Assembly (NCBI GenBank): GCA_031271685.1
Contig: JAISVH010000117.1
Span: 1 to 64,000, forward strand
Source of the DNA: Eubacterium sp.
GTDB lineage: Bacteria; Bacillota; Clostridia; Oscillospirales; Ruminococcaceae
Direction: 5' to 3'
Length of the DNA: 64,000 nucleotides
Shown: positions 37,835 through 48,349 of the stretch, one piece after another
Position numbering within the stretch: position 1 is the stretch's first letter
Layout of the letters: the number at the start of each line of letters is the position of its first letter
Position numbers and translations under genes: made by a program
Notes under the pieces: generated by a model
What the model was told of the DNA's origin: nothing
Database searches by the model: none
The model's input: the letters and a program-made list of their open reading frames with translations, nothing else

Positions 37835-39247
37835 TCAATAACTTCCCAACCCAAACCCTTGAATCCCTGCCAGATTTCTTTTCAAATATGACAAATCCGC
37901 AATATCTACCTTACCGTCCCGGTTAAGATCCATGACCGGGTTGTATCTTTCCCTTCCCAAAAGAAACATTTTTATAAAAGTCAAATCTTTTGCATCTATT
38001 TTACCGTCCCCGTTGCAGTCTCCTTTTAGCGGCAGATCCAATAACAGCGACGAATAAGAATTAACAACCCCGTAACCGTAAAATTTATCCCAACCCGGAT
38101 CACCCATATCCGTTGCCGTTATAACCATAGCGTTTTTAATCTGTTTCGGAGTATAATCGGGATTAAGCGACTTTATCAGGGCGGCGACTCCCGCCACAAC
38201 TGGGCTTGCCATAGAGGTCCCATTCTTGATAGCATAGCTGTTACCGCCTATATTAGTTGAATAAATTTTCGTTCCGGGTGCCGAAAAATCAATTTCAGGC
38301 CCATAATTTGAATAAGAATCGTCAAATACCTTTCCTTGTTTAACGGCTGAAACAGCAATTGCCTCAGGATATGCCGCCGGAAACATAGCGCGATTCCCTT
38401 TTGAGTTTCCGGCCGCGCACACCACAACGACACCTTTATTTACCGCGTTTATTATTATGTTATGCTCAATTTCATCTCCGTCAATTTTACCGTTTTCATC
38501 AAAATACGATCTCCCCATACTAAGGTTAATTATATCCGCGCCGTTATCCGCCGCATAATTTATAGCGCGAAGAACCGCTCCGCTTTTAAGTTGATTCTCC
38601 TCATCACACGCCTTTATTACCATAAGACGAGAGTCAGGCGCAACACCGCAAACCTTGTTATAATCGTCCAGTCGCGCCCCTATAATGCCGCACACATGGG
38701 TTCCGTGCCCATGATTATCCTGAATGTCAGAAAAACCTATAACCCCGCTGACTGAATTATACGAATTCGCCAAAATTCTCCCCTCAAACTCGGCATGTTC
38801 GGTATTTATACCGGTATCGACCACTGCCACAGTAACGCCCTTACCGGTAGAATATTTCCATGCCGCAGGGGTATCCACTTCGGCATGATGATATTGCATA
38901 CTTGTATCCGGTGGCAAATATGTATCCTGTATCGAATATATCCTATTTAACGAAAGTTCCGGCATGCCGGCCGAACGCCGCCTAACCCGACTCACGGATA
39001 CTTCCCTCTTTGGATCAAGACATCCAAATACCGCTATTCCGTTGGTATATGACTTTAATTCCATTTTATAAAAAGCGGCTATCACTTCGGCATGCGCAAG
39101 CGACTCCGCCTCGGCGATCACCTCATCCGAGACAAATCCGCCGCCTTCTTCGGCAAAATCCGCCGCCTTAACAATAATGTTCGGCCCACATAAAAACCAC
39201 AATAATAACGAAATCATAACAGCGGATACTTTTCCATAACGAAACAT
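37835..39247 (-). CDS. Secreted S8 (subtilisin-like) peptidase with C-terminal dockerin-type repeats
   Basis: VAVVDTGIN, HGTHVCGIIGA, NGTSMASPVVAGVAAL; C-terminus KGDCNGDGKIDAKDLTFIKMFLLG + MDLNRDGKVDIADLSYLKRNLAG. Confidence 0.93.
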   Translation of the reverse strand: MFRYGKVSAVMISLLLWFLCGPNIIVKAADFAEEGGGFVSDEVIAEAESLAHAEVIAAFYKMELKSYTNGIAVFGCLDPKREVSVSRVRRRSAGMPELSLNRIYSIQDTYLPPDTSMQYHHAEVDTPAAWKYSTGKGVTVAVVDTGINTEHAEFEGRILANSYNSVSGVIGFSDIQDNHGHGTHVCGIIGARLDDYNKVCGVAPDSRLMVIKACDEENQLKSGAVLRAINYAADNGADIINLSMGRSYFDENGKIDGDEIEHNIIINAVNKGVVVVCAAGNSKGNRAMFPAAYPEAIAVSAVKQGKVFDDSYSNYGPEIDFSAPGTKIYSTNIGGNSYAIKNGTSMASPVVAGVAALIKSLNPDYTPKQIKNAMVITATDMGDPGWDKFYGYGVVNSYSSLLLDLPLKGDCNGDGKIDAKDLTFIKMFLLGRERYNPVMDLNRDGKVDIADLSYLKRNLAGIQGFGLGSY

Positions 39248-39449
39248 TGTATTTTCCTCATTTTATTACTTGATAACACCTATAAAATATGTTATAATAT
39301 ATTAATGACTGTCAACAAATTTTTACCTCATGCCGGTCAAATTCCTGCTCTGTCCGAAAACCTTGCTCAAAATGTGAGTCAAACGCCATAAACAAAAGCT
39401 TTTGACTTTATTTATATACAAGCTGATATTATTTCCAAAGGAGTATCCA

Positions 39450-40373
39450 ATGCCAATAAATATATCCCCCGACTTGCCCGCGTATCAAACGCTTATTAAC
39501 GAGATGGTATTCGTCATGTCTGCCGATAAAGCGTTAAAACAGGATATACGTCCAATTAAAGTCGGTATAGTTAATTTAATGCCTATCAAAATCGAAACCG
39601 AAACCCAAATTTTGCGCCTGCTTAGCAACTCTCCGCTTCAGATAGACATAACGCTTATACGAACAGAAACATATAAGTCAAAAAACACTTCGGCTGAACA
39701 CTTAAACAATTTTTATAAAACATTTAACGAAATAAAAGATAATCATTTCGACGCCCTGTTTATCACCGGCGCTCCGGTCGAGCTGCTCCCATTTGAAGAA
39801 GTAGCATATTGGGACGAGCTTTGCAAAATAATGGAGTGGTCAAAGTCTCATTCGTGGTGCGCCATACATATTTGCTGGGGGGCGCAGGCGGGTCTTTACT
39901 ATCACTATAAAATAAAAAAACATCCGCTAAGCCAAAAGATGTTCGGAATATATCCGCAAACCGTCCATGACCCAAACCATCCGCTTGTAAGAGGGTTTAA
40001 CGAGGTTTTTAACGTTCCGCAATCTCGCTATACCGAAGTGAGAACAGAAGACATCAAAAAAATGCCGTCGCTCAAAATTTTAGCCTCATCCCCGCTTTCC
40101 GGGGCTCATTTAATCGTGGATAAAACCAACCGCCAAATTTTCATCACAGGTCACGCGGAGTACGACCGCGACACGCTTAAAAATGAATATTTAAGAGATA
40201 AAGAAAAAGGGGTGCAAATACCATACAACTACTTCCCCGAAGACGATGAAACAAAAGAGCCAAAAGTTACCTGGCGCGGACATGCCAGCCTTATGTATTC
40301 AAACCTATTAAACTTCTGCGTTTATCAAGAGACCCCATTTGATTTAAAAAGCCTTAAACCGCTTAATATTTAA
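39450..40373 (+). CDS. metA: Homoserine O-acyltransferase (MetA family)
   Basis: MPINISPDLPAYQTLINEMVFVM...IRPIKVGIVNLMPIKIETETQILRLLSNSPLQ; AIHICWGAQAGLY. Confidence 0.96.
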   Translation: MPINISPDLPAYQTLINEMVFVMSADKALKQDIRPIKVGIVNLMPIKIETETQILRLLSNSPLQIDITLIRTETYKSKNTSAEHLNNFYKTFNEIKDNHFDALFITGAPVELLPFEEVAYWDELCKIMEWSKSHSWCAIHICWGAQAGLYYHYKIKKHPLSQKMFGIYPQTVHDPNHPLVRGFNEVFNVPQSRYTEVRTEDIKKMPSLKILASSPLSGAHLIVDKTNRQIFITGHAEYDRDTLKNEYLRDKEKGVQIPYNYFPEDDETKEPKVTWRGHASLMYSNLLNFCVYQETPFDLKSLKPLNI

Positions 40374-40380
40374 TAAAGCC

Positions 40381-40485
40381 TATAACCGCGTTTATTTCCC
40401 CCTCCTCTTAGGCGACAGATGATTTTTAATCCCCACGCTGACACTTGTTAAAACACTGGAAGCGGCTCCGCCGCAGATGTTTGAA
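40381..40485 (+). repeat. Repeat A copy, near full length (105 bp)
   Basis: TATAACCGCGTTTATTTCCCCCTCCTCTTAGGCG...CACGCTGACACTTGTTAAAACACTGGAAGCGGCTCCGCCGCAGATGTTTGAA. Confidence 0.9.
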
Positions 40486-40489
40486 TATT

Positions 40490-41047
40490 TTATTTGAGAT
40501 TAGCATAACACACTGTCAGCCTAGGTTTTAACGTTTTTTTATACCAAAAAGTTATGTTGTCAAGAGACATATCATAAATCAAAAATGTAAAATTTGAAGT
40601 TGCCCATAACACAAAAACGGCCGTTTCTCCAAAAACTTCCAAGCCTTCCAACATATCGTTTATTTTTAGTAGTTTATTAAGCACAAGATAAATTAAAAAT
40701 ATCGCTATATTAAAGCACAAAAATTTTAAAAATCCACGAAAAACTTTTATTTTAACCCTTTCGGCATGCTTTCTCAAAGTCGGATAATATCCAAAAAACA
40801 AAACAAAAAGCATCGCCGATTCCCAACCGGGAACAACAAATAAAACTGCGAAAGAGCAAGTTAAAAAACTAAGCATTGCCCATTTCATACCTATTTCATC
40901 ATATATGATAAAGATAAGAATACCGGCCAAAGCCGGTGAGATATAATTAAATCCCGGTATCATAGAACCAAACATCAAAACCACCGAAATCGCCACAGTG
41001 ACCGCTGAAAATGAAATCTTAAAGCTTAACCTATCACGCTTAACCAA
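40490..41047 (-). CDS. Multi-pass membrane protein of unknown function
   Basis: 185 aa, about five predicted TM segments by eye. Confidence 0.6.
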   Translation of the reverse strand: MVKRDRLSFKISFSAVTVAISVVLMFGSMIPGFNYISPALAGILIFIIYDEIGMKWAMLSFLTCSFAVLFVVPGWESAMLFVLFFGYYPTLRKHAERVKIKVFRGFLKFLCFNIAIFLIYLVLNKLLKINDMLEGLEVFGETAVFVLWATSNFTFLIYDMSLDNITFWYKKTLKPRLTVCYANLK

Positions 41048-41188
41048 AACGAAACACCACCCTAATAATTAATAAATATAAATATTTTTTTAAAAAACTA
41101 TTGACAACAGCTATAATATGATATATTATTAAAATAAGGTTTTAAATACCAAACCAATATAAGTTAATAATCTTTTGGAGGTGACATC

Positions 41189-41644
41189 ATGGCAACAAAA
41201 AAACTTAAGGAAACTGTCGTATCACTTATCAACGATGTTTCCAGGCTTTTTGAATCACAAATGAGATTTGAAATGAGTAAAAATGGTATGAAAACTTCAT
41301 ATAGGCATCTGCTTCAGCCATTGGCGACGAAAGATGGAGTTACTCAACTTGATCTTGTAAAAATTTCAAGATTAAAAGCTCCGACAGTTAGCACTACTCT
41401 CAGGAATATGCAGCAAGATGGGTTGGTCTCCCGCGAAACGGACAAAGATGACGCTCGCGCGACTCGTGTGTTTCTAACCGATAAAGGCAAGGAAATAGAC
41501 AAAAAAATGAGAAACAGCAAAACAAAAGTAGAAAAGCAGTTTTTAACCTGCCTTTCGCTTGAAGAGCAGGCACAGTTATTGTCATTACTAAAAAAAATGA
41601 AGCAAAATATTGAAAAAGCGTCTTTTGCCGACCCAGAATATTAA
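41189..41644 (+). CDS. MarR family transcriptional regulator
   Basis: LLQPLATKDGVTQLDLVKISRLKAPTVSTTLRNMQQDGLVSRETDKDDARATRVFLTDKG. Confidence 0.93.
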   Translation: MATKKLKETVVSLINDVSRLFESQMRFEMSKNGMKTSYRHLLQPLATKDGVTQLDLVKISRLKAPTVSTTLRNMQQDGLVSRETDKDDARATRVFLTDKGKEIDKKMRNSKTKVEKQFLTCLSLEEQAQLLSLLKKMKQNIEKASFADPEY

Positions 41645-41649
41645 CAATT

Positions 41650-42192
41650 CTAATAAAGTCCGCCTATATCAGAGTTAAAATTGTCAAGCACCAACCTTAG
41701 CGCTGTAAAAGAAAGCAAATTATAAATATTATCGGGTTCCCTTGAAAACTCAAACGGTATTTCAAGGGGCTCTATTTTTTTGCCCGAAAAGGCCAAAATC
41801 TCGCGATTTAACGATAATGTTATACAATCGCCCGTATAACTTGAATAAGAAATCGTGTCACGATTTCTGCTGCCACAACTTATAACTCCCTTATTTACCT
41901 CCGAAAGCTTTGATATCTGTTCCGCGTTTTCAGAATTCGCGATTATTATGCTGCGCTCCGGATAACGGATTTCCGGAGGAATTCCGCCGGATTTCATTAT
42001 TATTATGCATTCGGACAGAGAAAGACTCTCAACACCGGGCGTGTCAAAAACTAAAAGTTCATATCCCTCACCGATCTTGCGTATACTTTGTCCTTTTATA
42101 AAAGTTATTTGATATGATTTTGAAAGTTCTTCCGTGATATGCCGCTCAATTTCACTGTCACTTTTATCGCCCACTACAATAATATTAGTCAT
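41650..42192 (-). CDS. Hypothetical protein
   Basis: 180 aa ORF downstream of the oxidoreductase operon on the same strand. Confidence 0.5.
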   Translation of the reverse strand: MTNIIVVGDKSDSEIERHITEELSKSYQITFIKGQSIRKIGEGYELLVFDTPGVESLSLSECIIIMKSGGIPPEIRYPERSIIIANSENAEQISKLSEVNKGVISCGSRNRDTISYSSYTGDCITLSLNREILAFSGKKIEPLEIPFEFSREPDNIYNLLSFTALRLVLDNFNSDIGGLY

Positions 42193-42239
42193 ACCCGCCT
42201 CTAATAAAAAAATTTATTATTAGAATAAGCATATCCGCG

Positions 42240-42770
42240 TTAATTATTCTTTCCAAGCTCCAACGCTTTCATATTTAGTTCAATGAGCTGCACTTTATGC
42301 AAAGGAATTGATTTCTCCATCGCTTTTTGTATATTTTCTCCAGCTGTTATATCAGTTTCATTTAAAAGCTTTCCAAGCATTATAATATTTGCCATGCCCT
42401 TCAGTCCGTTGTCCAAAGCGAGTTTTGTCGCCTGGATATAATGATAACTAATATCCTCGCGACCAACGCCGCGCTTGACTAGCGTTTCATCAATTATGGC
42501 AATTCCACCTGTCTTAACTGTTCCTATAAACTTGTCATAACTAGGCTGATTCATCACAAAAAGCACATCCGGCTTTAAAACCATAGGCGAACCTATATGA
42601 TCATCGTCAATACAAACCGAACAGTTGCAGGTACCACCACGCATTGCCGGCCCATATGAAGGCAGCCAACTAACTTCTTTTCCGTCTAAAAGGGCAAAAT
42701 ACGCAAGAAGTTTTCCGGCAAAAAGTATGCCCTGACCGCCAAATCCGGCCAATAAAATTTCTTTCGTCAT
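42240..42770 (-). CDS. 2-oxoacid:acceptor oxidoreductase, gamma subunit
   Basis: LAGFGGQGILFAGKLLAYFALLDGKEVSWLPSYGPAMRGGTCNCSV. Confidence 0.93.
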   Translation of the reverse strand: MTKEILLAGFGGQGILFAGKLLAYFALLDGKEVSWLPSYGPAMRGGTCNCSVCIDDDHIGSPMVLKPDVLFVMNQPSYDKFIGTVKTGGIAIIDETLVKRGVGREDISYHYIQATKLALDNGLKGMANIIMLGKLLNETDITAGENIQKAMEKSIPLHKVQLIELNMKALELGKNN

Positions 42771-43507
42771 CTCACAGCTCCCTCTTTATAAATTCCAAGC
42801 GGATAATAAGGAATCATCTCAGATTTTAACCGCTCCAAAGCTTTTACCGGCGACATCCCCCAATTGGTTGGACAGGTAGATAAAACCTCTATTAACGAAA
42901 ATCCCTGCATATTTTTTTGAAACTCAAATCCCTTTCTTATCGCTTTTTTTGCGTTATTTATGCTCTTGGGGTCAACTACCGCCACCCTTTCTGCCAACGC
43001 CACTCCATCTATCTTTGACAATATCTCACACATCCTGAGCGGAAAGCCCTCAACCGCGGTATTGCGTCCATAAGGAGTGGTCTGTGTCACTTGCCCCGGC
43101 AATGTCGTGGGTGCCATTTGCCCACCGGTCATTCCATAGGTAGTGTTGTTAACAAATACCACCGTTATATTTTCACCTCTCGTCGCGGCGTGAATAGTCT
43201 CGGCTGTGCCTATTGCGGCAAGATCTCCGTCCCCCTGATAAGTAAACACAAATTTACCGGGATTAGCTCTTTTTACTCCCGTAGCCACCGCCGGAGAGCG
43301 CCCATGAGAGGCTTCCATCATATCACAGTTAAAATAATTATAAGCCAGCACAGAACAACCCACAGGACAAATCCCGATAGTATCCCCCTCTATGTTCATT
43401 TCATCTATAACCTCAGCTACCAACCTGTGGATAATACCATGAGTGCATCCGGGACAATAGTGAGTAACTACGTCAGCCAACGCGTGCGGCCTTCTAAAAT
43501 CCGGCAT
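42767..43507 (-). CDS. 2-oxoacid:ferredoxin oxidoreductase, beta (TPP) subunit
   Basis: YCPGCTHGIIHRLVAEV; YQGDGDLAAIGTAETIHAATRGENITVVFVNNTTYGMTGGQ. Confidence 0.95.
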   Translation of the reverse strand: MPDFRRPHALADVVTHYCPGCTHGIIHRLVAEVIDEMNIEGDTIGICPVGCSVLAYNYFNCDMMEASHGRSPAVATGVKRANPGKFVFTYQGDGDLAAIGTAETIHAATRGENITVVFVNNTTYGMTGGQMAPTTLPGQVTQTTPYGRNTAVEGFPLRMCEILSKIDGVALAERVAVVDPKSINNAKKAIRKGFEFQKNMQGFSLIEVLSTCPTNWGMSPVKALERLKSEMIPYYPLGIYKEGAVR

Positions 43508-43508
43508 A

Positions 43509-44588
43509 TCAACATCCCCCTCCCGTCATCTCTTTAATTTTTTCAAGTATATCCGCCGGATCGGGGATAACTCCTCCCGTCCTCCCATAAAATTCAACCG
43601 GAATTTTACACTCTAAAGCCAGCCTGACATCATCTTTCATTTGTCCCATAGACATTTCAACCACCAAAACCTTCTTCGCGTTTTTCGACGCTTCGACGAT
43701 TTCATTTTTTGGAAAAGGCCATAGTGTTATCGGCCTTAAGCAACCCGCCCTGATACCCTGCTCCCTGGCCCGGCGAACGGCTGATTTAGCAATGCGTGCC
43801 GTTGACCCATAAGCTATAACTAAAATTTCAGAGTCTTCCGTTTCATAATTCTCAGCTAACGTGTGTTTTCCCTCTATCTCCTTATAGCGTTTGAACCGCT
43901 CGACTACCTTGTTTTCCAATTCATCTGCCTGAAGATATAGAGAATTTATAATATTCTTTTCACGCTTATTGCCATGTCCGTTAGCCGCCCAAGCCGGAGC
44001 TGCGCCGGCAGTATCATCTCCTTGCGCCGAATTAGCTTCTCCGAAACTCACCGGTTCCATCATTTGGCCCAAAAGCCCGTCTGACAGAACGACAGCGGGC
44101 ATGCGATACAAATCGGCCATATCAAAAGCCTTAGTGGTTAAATCAGCCATCTCTTGCACCGACCCGGGCGCGTAAACTAATACTTTAAAATCACCATGAC
44201 CCAACGCTTTAGTAACTTGGTTATAGTCCGACTGCGCCGGCTGTATTCCGCCCAACCCCGGACCGCCGCGCTGCACGTTTACAATAACACAAGGCAAATC
44301 AGCCCCGGCTATGTATGAGATGCCTTCGGTTTTAAGCGATATCCCCGGTGACGACGAACTCGTCATGCAGCGCACCCCGCTGCCCGCACAGCCATAAACC
44401 ATGTTTATAGCTGCGATCTCGCTTTCAGCCTGTAAAAAAACACCGCCAATCTTAGGTATACGCTTTGACAGATAAGCGGATATTTCAGTCTGCGGGGTAA
44501 TGGGATACCCGAAAAAACATTTGCATCCAGCTCTTACCGCCGCCTCCGCCAACGCTTCGTTCCCCTTCATTAAACTTCTTTCATTCAT
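43509..44588 (-). CDS. 2-oxoacid:ferredoxin oxidoreductase, alpha subunit
   Basis: GNEALAEAAVRAGCKCFFGYPITPQTEISAYL; RGGPGLGGIQPAQSDYNQ. Confidence 0.95.
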   Translation of the reverse strand: MNERSLMKGNEALAEAAVRAGCKCFFGYPITPQTEISAYLSKRIPKIGGVFLQAESEIAAINMVYGCAGSGVRCMTSSSSPGISLKTEGISYIAGADLPCVIVNVQRGGPGLGGIQPAQSDYNQVTKALGHGDFKVLVYAPGSVQEMADLTTKAFDMADLYRMPAVVLSDGLLGQMMEPVSFGEANSAQGDDTAGAAPAWAANGHGNKREKNIINSLYLQADELENKVVERFKRYKEIEGKHTLAENYETEDSEILVIAYGSTARIAKSAVRRAREQGIRAGCLRPITLWPFPKNEIVEASKNAKKVLVVEMSMGQMKDDVRLALECKIPVEFYGRTGGVIPDPADILEKIKEMTGGGC

Positions 44589-44805
44589 ATTTTTTACCTC
44601 CGCCGGAATTAATTGTAATGGCGCAATCCGGACAAATAATAGCGCACATGGCGCAGGCTATACAGCTGTCCTGATCAATACAGATAGAAGTATAAAAACC
44701 TTCTTTGTTCAACTTTTCACTTTGCATCTCAACGATTTTTTTCGGACAGGCAGTAGTGCAAAGAGCGCAGCCCTTACAGCGGTCAAAATCAACCGTCATT
44801 TTCAT
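44581..44805 (-). CDS. 4Fe-4S ferredoxin (delta subunit)
   Basis: DRCKGCALCTTACPKKI and DSCIACAMCAIICPDCAI; start at MKMTVDF, as the longer ORF extends into a repeat A copy. Confidence 0.93.
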   Translation of the reverse strand: MKMTVDFDRCKGCALCTTACPKKIVEMQSEKLNKEGFYTSICIDQDSCIACAMCAIICPDCAITINSGGGKKYE

Positions 44806-44820
44806 AATTGCTTTTTCTCC

Positions 44821-44923
44821 TTCAAATATCTGCGGCAAAGCCGCTTCCAATGTTTTAACAATCGTCAGCGGGGGATTAAAAATCCCCCGCCGCCTAAGAG
44901 GCGAGGTCATAAACGCGGTTATA
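44821..44923 (-). repeat. Repeat A copy, full length
   Basis: TTCAAATATCTGCGGCAAAGCCGCTTCCAATGTTTTAACAATCGTCAGCGGGGGATTAAAAATCCCCCGCCGCCTAAGAGGCGAGGTCATAAACGCGGTTATA. Confidence 0.92.
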
Positions 44924-44925
44924 AG

Positions 44926-45576
44926 CTAATATTGCTTTATTAAAATATCTATCGGAAAAATACCCTTTTCCCCTATGTCACCGCATAAATCACGCCTCAC
45001 AGCAATAAACTTTACCTTAAGACAGGAAAGCTTTGCCACTTCGGCGGCATATCTTAAAGAGTCTTTTATAATTTGTGCGTTAGTTTCGCTGCCTAAATTC
45101 GTATTATTAACAATGCCGGTACATTTAAGGCCGCTTGCCGCTTCGATTTCCCGCATAAGACAGAGCGCTTCGCCAGGAGCTTTTATAAGATAACGGCAGC
45201 GATTGATCACATACAGCATCTCAACGTCAAATGTTCCGAATTTTTTTAAAAGCTCAAACCTCCCAAGCGCGAAAGCGCCTGAGTCGTCGCCGCCTACGTC
45301 TATAATAACGTTGTCATATGTCGCTCCGTCAAGTCCAATGGTTAGCGACGGCACATCCAGTGTGCTGTTCGCGTAACGTGAAGATAAAAGGGATATCCCA
45401 TTTTTAAAAAACAGTTCCTTAAAGTCTGCCGCGCGAAAATAAGGATTGACAATATCCAAATCGGCGACCGCGCATTTTTTCCCGGCAGCGGCTAAATATA
45501 AAGCTATGTTTGCCGACAGATTGGTCTTTCCGCTTCCGTAATGCCCGGTAACAATAACGATTTTTTTGAATTCCAT
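44926..45576 (-). CDS. P-loop ATPase (CobQ/ParA/MinD-like)
   Basis: VIVTGHYGSGKTNLSANIALYLAAAGKKCAVADLDIVNPYFR. Confidence 0.8.
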   Translation of the reverse strand: MEFKKIVIVTGHYGSGKTNLSANIALYLAAAGKKCAVADLDIVNPYFRAADFKELFFKNGISLLSSRYANSTLDVPSLTIGLDGATYDNVIIDVGGDDSGAFALGRFELLKKFGTFDVEMLYVINRCRYLIKAPGEALCLMREIEAASGLKCTGIVNNTNLGSETNAQIIKDSLRYAAEVAKLSCLKVKFIAVRRDLCGDIGEKGIFPIDILIKQY

Positions 45577-47504
45577 TATTGTCCGTCTTTTGGGGGTCTT
45601 GAAGACTCGTCTAATTCCTCTTTAGCTTCTTTCTTCAGCTCGTTGTCTTCAATAGTCTCGTACTCGCCTTTCATAAGCTTGTCGAAATCTTCACCGTCAA
45701 CTTTTTCGTGTTCAAGTAAAAATTCGGCTATAAGATGAAGTTTTTCTAAATTTTCGGCAAGAATGTCCTTGGCTCTTTCATATCCGGTCTCAACAAGCTC
45801 ATGTATCTCAACGTCAATTTCAGCGGCTACATTCTCAGAATAATTTCGTCCCTGAGAATAATCTCTACCCAAAAAGACTTCCTGATTTTCATGTCCGTAT
45901 ACTATAGGTCCCAGTTTCTCAGAAAAGCCGTAGCGTGTTACCATATTGCGTGCAATATTAGTTGCGCGCTGGATATCATTTGAGGCTCCGGTCGAAATAT
46001 CATCCAAAATTAACTTTTCCGACACACGACCTCCCAACAGAACAACGATATCCTCTTCAAACTCACGCTTGGTTTTATAGCTTTTGTCATGCTCAGGAAG
46101 AGAGAGCGTATAACCTCCTGCCATTCCTCTGGGAATTATAGACACCTGATGCACTTTGTCTTGAGTAGGACAAAAAAAGGTACAAATCGCATGCCCCGCC
46201 TCATGATATGCCGTTAATTTCTTTTCTTTTTCCGTAACTACCTTAGAGCGCTTTTCAGGTCCGGCGATAACTTTAACTGTAGCTTCTTCTATATCCTTCT
46301 CCGTAATTGCGCGGCGGTTGGCGCGTGCCGCTAGCAAAGCGGCTTCGTTAACAAGATTTTCAAGATCGGCTCCGGTAAATCCGGCGGTGGTTTTTGCAAT
46401 AGTCTGAAGGCTCACGTCAGGCCCCAAACTTTTGTTGCGAGTATGAACTTTTAATATATCCTCTCTGCCTTTTATATCAGGATAATTTACAACAATCTGG
46501 CGATCGAAGCGGCCGGGTCGCAAAAGAGCCGGATCCAAAATGTCCCTGCGGTTTGTAGCCGCTATGATAATTACTCCGGCATTGTCCGAAAATCCGTCCA
46601 TCTCCACCAACAGTTGGTTAAGGGTCTGCTCGCGCTCGTCATGCCCGCCGCCAAGCCCCGCTCCTCTGTGCCGCCCCACGGCATCTATCTCATCAATAAA
46701 AATTATAGAAGGAGTATGTTTTTTAGCTTGCTCAAACAAATCTCTAACCCGAGAAGCACCCACGCCAACAAACATCTCTACGAAGTCTGAGCCGGAAATA
46801 GAGAAAAAAGGCACGTTCGCCTCCCCCGCGACAGCCTTGGCAAGCAAAGTCTTACCGGTGCCGGGCGGACCGACCAACAGCACTCCTTTTGGCACCCGAG
46901 CGCCGATTTCCTGATACTTCTTAGGATTTTTCATAAAATCAACGATTTCGGCAAGTTCCTCTTTTTCCTCATCCGCCCCGGCGACATCACTAAAAGTGAC
47001 TTTTCTTCCGCTGTCGGGCTGATTTTTTGTATTCGCCCTCGAAAATTGCGACATCTTTCCGCCGCCGGTCGTTTGTCGCATAATAAAATAGCCCATGCCT
47101 ACCACCAAAACTATCATTAAAAGATAAGGCAAAATAGTGGTAAGGAACGTATTGTCTGCAATCGGTTCATAGTCAAATTTTAATTCTTCGTTCGGATACT
47201 TTTCTTTATACGTCTTGCGGTAATTTTCAGTGTTGTCAACAACATCCGTGAGAAACAACGAAACATTAGGTACGATATACTCATGCACCGTGCTGTCGCT
47301 TCGCAGCCTATAGGTCAGCTTTCCATTACCTAAATTGAGATTGTATTCGCTAACGTTCAAGTCGTCGAATTCTCCGATAACCTCAGAATAACTTTTTGGA
47401 GGGATAGACATGCTCCCCAAAACATTCATTACCGACACAAACCCTACAATCAAAATAATTATTATTACTACATATATAAGTATATCCCTATTTCTGTTCT
47501 TCAT
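45576..47504 (-). CDS. ftsH: ATP-dependent zinc metalloprotease FtsH
   Basis: [21 protein letters not shown] pattern, HEAGH motif. Confidence 0.98.
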   Translation of the reverse strand: MKNRNRDILIYVVIIIILIVGFVSVMNVLGSMSIPPKSYSEVIGEFDDLNVSEYNLNLGNGKLTYRLRSDSTVHEYIVPNVSLFLTDVVDNTENYRKTYKEKYPNEELKFDYEPIADNTFLTTILPYLLMIVLVVGMGYFIMRQTTGGGKMSQFSRANTKNQPDSGRKVTFSDVAGADEEKEELAEIVDFMKNPKKYQEIGARVPKGVLLVGPPGTGKTLLAKAVAGEANVPFFSISGSDFVEMFVGVGASRVRDLFEQAKKHTPSIIFIDEIDAVGRHRGAGLGGGHDEREQTLNQLLVEMDGFSDNAGVIIIAATNRRDILDPALLRPGRFDRQIVVNYPDIKGREDILKVHTRNKSLGPDVSLQTIAKTTAGFTGADLENLVNEAALLAARANRRAITEKDIEEATVKVIAGPEKRSKVVTEKEKKLTAYHEAGHAICTFFCPTQDKVHQVSIIPRGMAGGYTLSLPEHDKSYKTKREFEEDIVVLLGGRVSEKLILDDISTGASNDIQRATNIARNMVTRYGFSEKLGPIVYGHENQEVFLGRDYSQGRNYSENVAAEIDVEIHELVETGYERAKDILAENLEKLHLIAEFLLEHEKVDGEDFDKLMKGEYETIEDNELKKEAKEELDESSRPPKDGQ

Positions 47505-47525
47505 TTTTTCCCCTTTCCAGCAGTC

Positions 47526-48065
47526 CTATTTTATATAAATCTCTTTTTTTAACACTCCTATATACGGTAAGCCGCGGTATTTCTCCGCGTAATCCAATCC
47601 ATATCCTACAATAAACTCGTTTTCCGCATCAAAACATTTATAGTCGGGCGCAACCCCGCCTCCCCGTCCGGTATTTTTATCTATCAACACGGCATATTTA
47701 AGCGATTTTGGTTTCCTGGCTTTCAACAGCTCGTCAAGGCCAAAAAGCGTTTTGCCGCTATCTATTATGTCTTCAACAATTATAACGTCCCTGTCTCTTA
47801 TATCGCTGCCTATATCCTTTATTATCTCAACGCTGCCGGAACTCTCATGACTTGACCCATAGGATTCGGCAATCAAAAAATCAATCTCTAGCGAAAGCGT
47901 GACAGCCCTTATCAAATCGCTGAAAAATATGACCGACCCTTTTAAAACGCAAACAAACAAGGGCTTTTTCCCCTTGTAATCCTCTGAGATTTTTTTGCCC
48001 AACGCGCTAACGGCCTTAAAAATATCATCAACGCTGAACAATATCCTGTCAATATCCTTATGCAT
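47526..48065 (-). CDS. hpt: Hypoxanthine phosphoribosyltransferase
   Basis: VCVLKGSVIFFSDLIRAV; VIIVEDIIDSGKTL. Confidence 0.95.
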   Translation of the reverse strand: MHKDIDRILFSVDDIFKAVSALGKKISEDYKGKKPLFVCVLKGSVIFFSDLIRAVTLSLEIDFLIAESYGSSHESSGSVEIIKDIGSDIRDRDVIIVEDIIDSGKTLFGLDELLKARKPKSLKYAVLIDKNTGRGGGVAPDYKCFDAENEFIVGYGLDYAEKYRGLPYIGVLKKEIYIK

Positions 48066-48085
48066 AATAACATCTACCTCATAAC

Positions 48086-48152
48086 TTAAGGCAATACCGC
48101 ACAGCTCTGGCGCGCAAAGCCGTTAAGCGTGAGTTGTGCGGTCTTGCCCTAA
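48086..48152. repeat. Repeat B copy, complete short form (67 bp)
   Basis: TTAAGGCAATACCGCACAGCTCTGGCGCGCAAAGCCGTTAAGCGTGAGTTGTGCGGTCTTGCCCTAA; about 20 bp imperfect TIRs. Confidence 0.88.
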
Positions 48153-48238
48153 TGATTATATCATAAAATTATTAAAAAATCAAGGATTGTAAAATAAATT
48201 AACTTTAAAATAAACTAAAAAATTCTTGGCTTGTTTTC

Positions 48239-48330
48239 CAAACATCTACGGCGTAGTCTCTTCCGGTATTTTTACTATACGTCAGCGAGAGATTGAAAAT
48301 CACCCGCTGACGTATAGTAAATTATTACCC
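48239..48330 (-). repeat. Repeat A-derived copy with internal palindrome
   Basis: CAAACATCTACGGCGTAGTCTCTTCCGGTATTTTTACTATACGTCAGCG...CGCTGACGTATAGTAAA. Confidence 0.65.
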
Positions 48331-48349
48331 CCTCACCCAACACTCGACA

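Noticed and set aside
39280-39449. SAM or other methionine-related riboswitch upstream of metA
   Set aside because: No SAM-box core helices or motifs were seen in the leader.
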